In this document: one piece after another, positions 63,723-64,000 of the stretch | Numbering within the stretch: position 1 is the stretch's first letter | How the letters are laid out: every line of letters starts with the position of its first letter | Assembly: GCA_003427395.1 (NCBI GenBank) | Contig: BFEA01000437.1 | Span: 438,332 to 502,331 of the forward strand | Origin: Chara braunii | Lineage: Eukaryota; Streptophyta; Charophyceae; Charales; Characeae | Length of the DNA: 64,000 nt | Reading direction: 5' to 3' | Notes under the pieces: generated by a model | What the model saw: the letters and a program-made list of their open reading frames with translations, nothing else | What the model was told of the DNA's origin: nothing | The model's database searches: none | Translations under genes and position numbers: made by a program

Positions 63723-64000
63723 TGCGGGCTATGTCCGTTGAAATAAGAAATGTTGTAGGCAACTTGACATAAACTACTCGCATAAACTGAGACAGACTTA
63801 AAAAAAAAAAAAAAAACGAATCCCAGGGTAATAAAGAGAAGTCTAAAACTGACTACGAAGTCCGAGTTTAATTCACGAATTAGAAAAGTAACAAATTAAA
63901 AAAAAAAAATTGCAGGAGAAATGGCGAGGAGAGATAGAGACAGACAAAGAGAGAGAAAGCAAGAAAAAGATAGAGATAGAGAGAGAGATGAAGAGATACA
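63723..64000. other. A- and GA-rich sequence, no gene
   Basis: A tracts and GAGAGA strings; possibly the interior of the Helitron-like element. Nothing else is seen. Confidence 0.35.

Overview
The window is a transposon-dense stretch of a large eukaryotic nuclear genome. No host protein-coding gene could be supported. Every long coding region recognised belongs to a retroelement, and each is broken by a few stops or frameshifts. Long A/T tracts, dinucleotide and trinucleotide microsatellites, two N gaps and nested inserts fit a repeat-rich plant-lineage genome. The U6 snRNA copies look plant-like, and the gag-like and accessory ORFs have a style I associate with charophyte algae such as Chara. 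The organism is an inference from memory, not a sequence search.

Layout. 0.5-7.1 kb: a nearly complete non-LTR retrotransposon (LINE) on the minus strand (ORF1 with two CCHC knuckles; ORF2 with APE endonuclease, RT and a C-terminal zinc motif), with a related palindromic minisatellite on each side. 9-13 kb: unique and low-complexity DNA with three retroposed U6 snRNA copies. 13.3-18.4 kb: a minus-strand Penelope-like element with permuted domain order (GIY-YIG before RT) and an upstream gag-like ORF, flanked on both sides by GAA microsatellite. 18.4-21.6 kb: a cluster of short hairpin MITEs. 22-28 kb: AT-rich DNA with nested non-autonomous hAT-like elements that keep exact 8-bp target-site duplications. 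28-35 kb: old AT-rich DNA with faint retroelement remnants. 35-45 kb: LINE tails, MITEs, a GC-rich tandem array carrying a fourth U6 copy, a tRNA-like SINE head and several foldback repeats. 45.2-60.8 kb: a 14-kb Ty3/gypsy LTR retrotransposon inserted into the end of an older LINE copy. 61-64 kb: hAT-like fragments, microsatellites and a possible Helitron terminus.

How the parts relate. The Ty3 element has 2.7-kb LTRs, a tRNA-iMet-like primer site, and separate ORFs for gag, nucleocapsid-protease, RT-RNase H and PHD finger-integrase, followed by three extra overlapping ORFs that I do not recognise. The LINE supplies RT and endonuclease that could have mobilised its own truncated copies and the U6 RNAs. 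One U6 copy has a 14-bp target duplication and an A-rich tail, the mark of target-primed reverse transcription. LINE tails in four places share a small hairpin with covarying base pairs. The best candidates for something little described are the accessory ORFs and PHD-integrase of the Ty3 element, and the permuted Penelope-like element with its gag-like partner.
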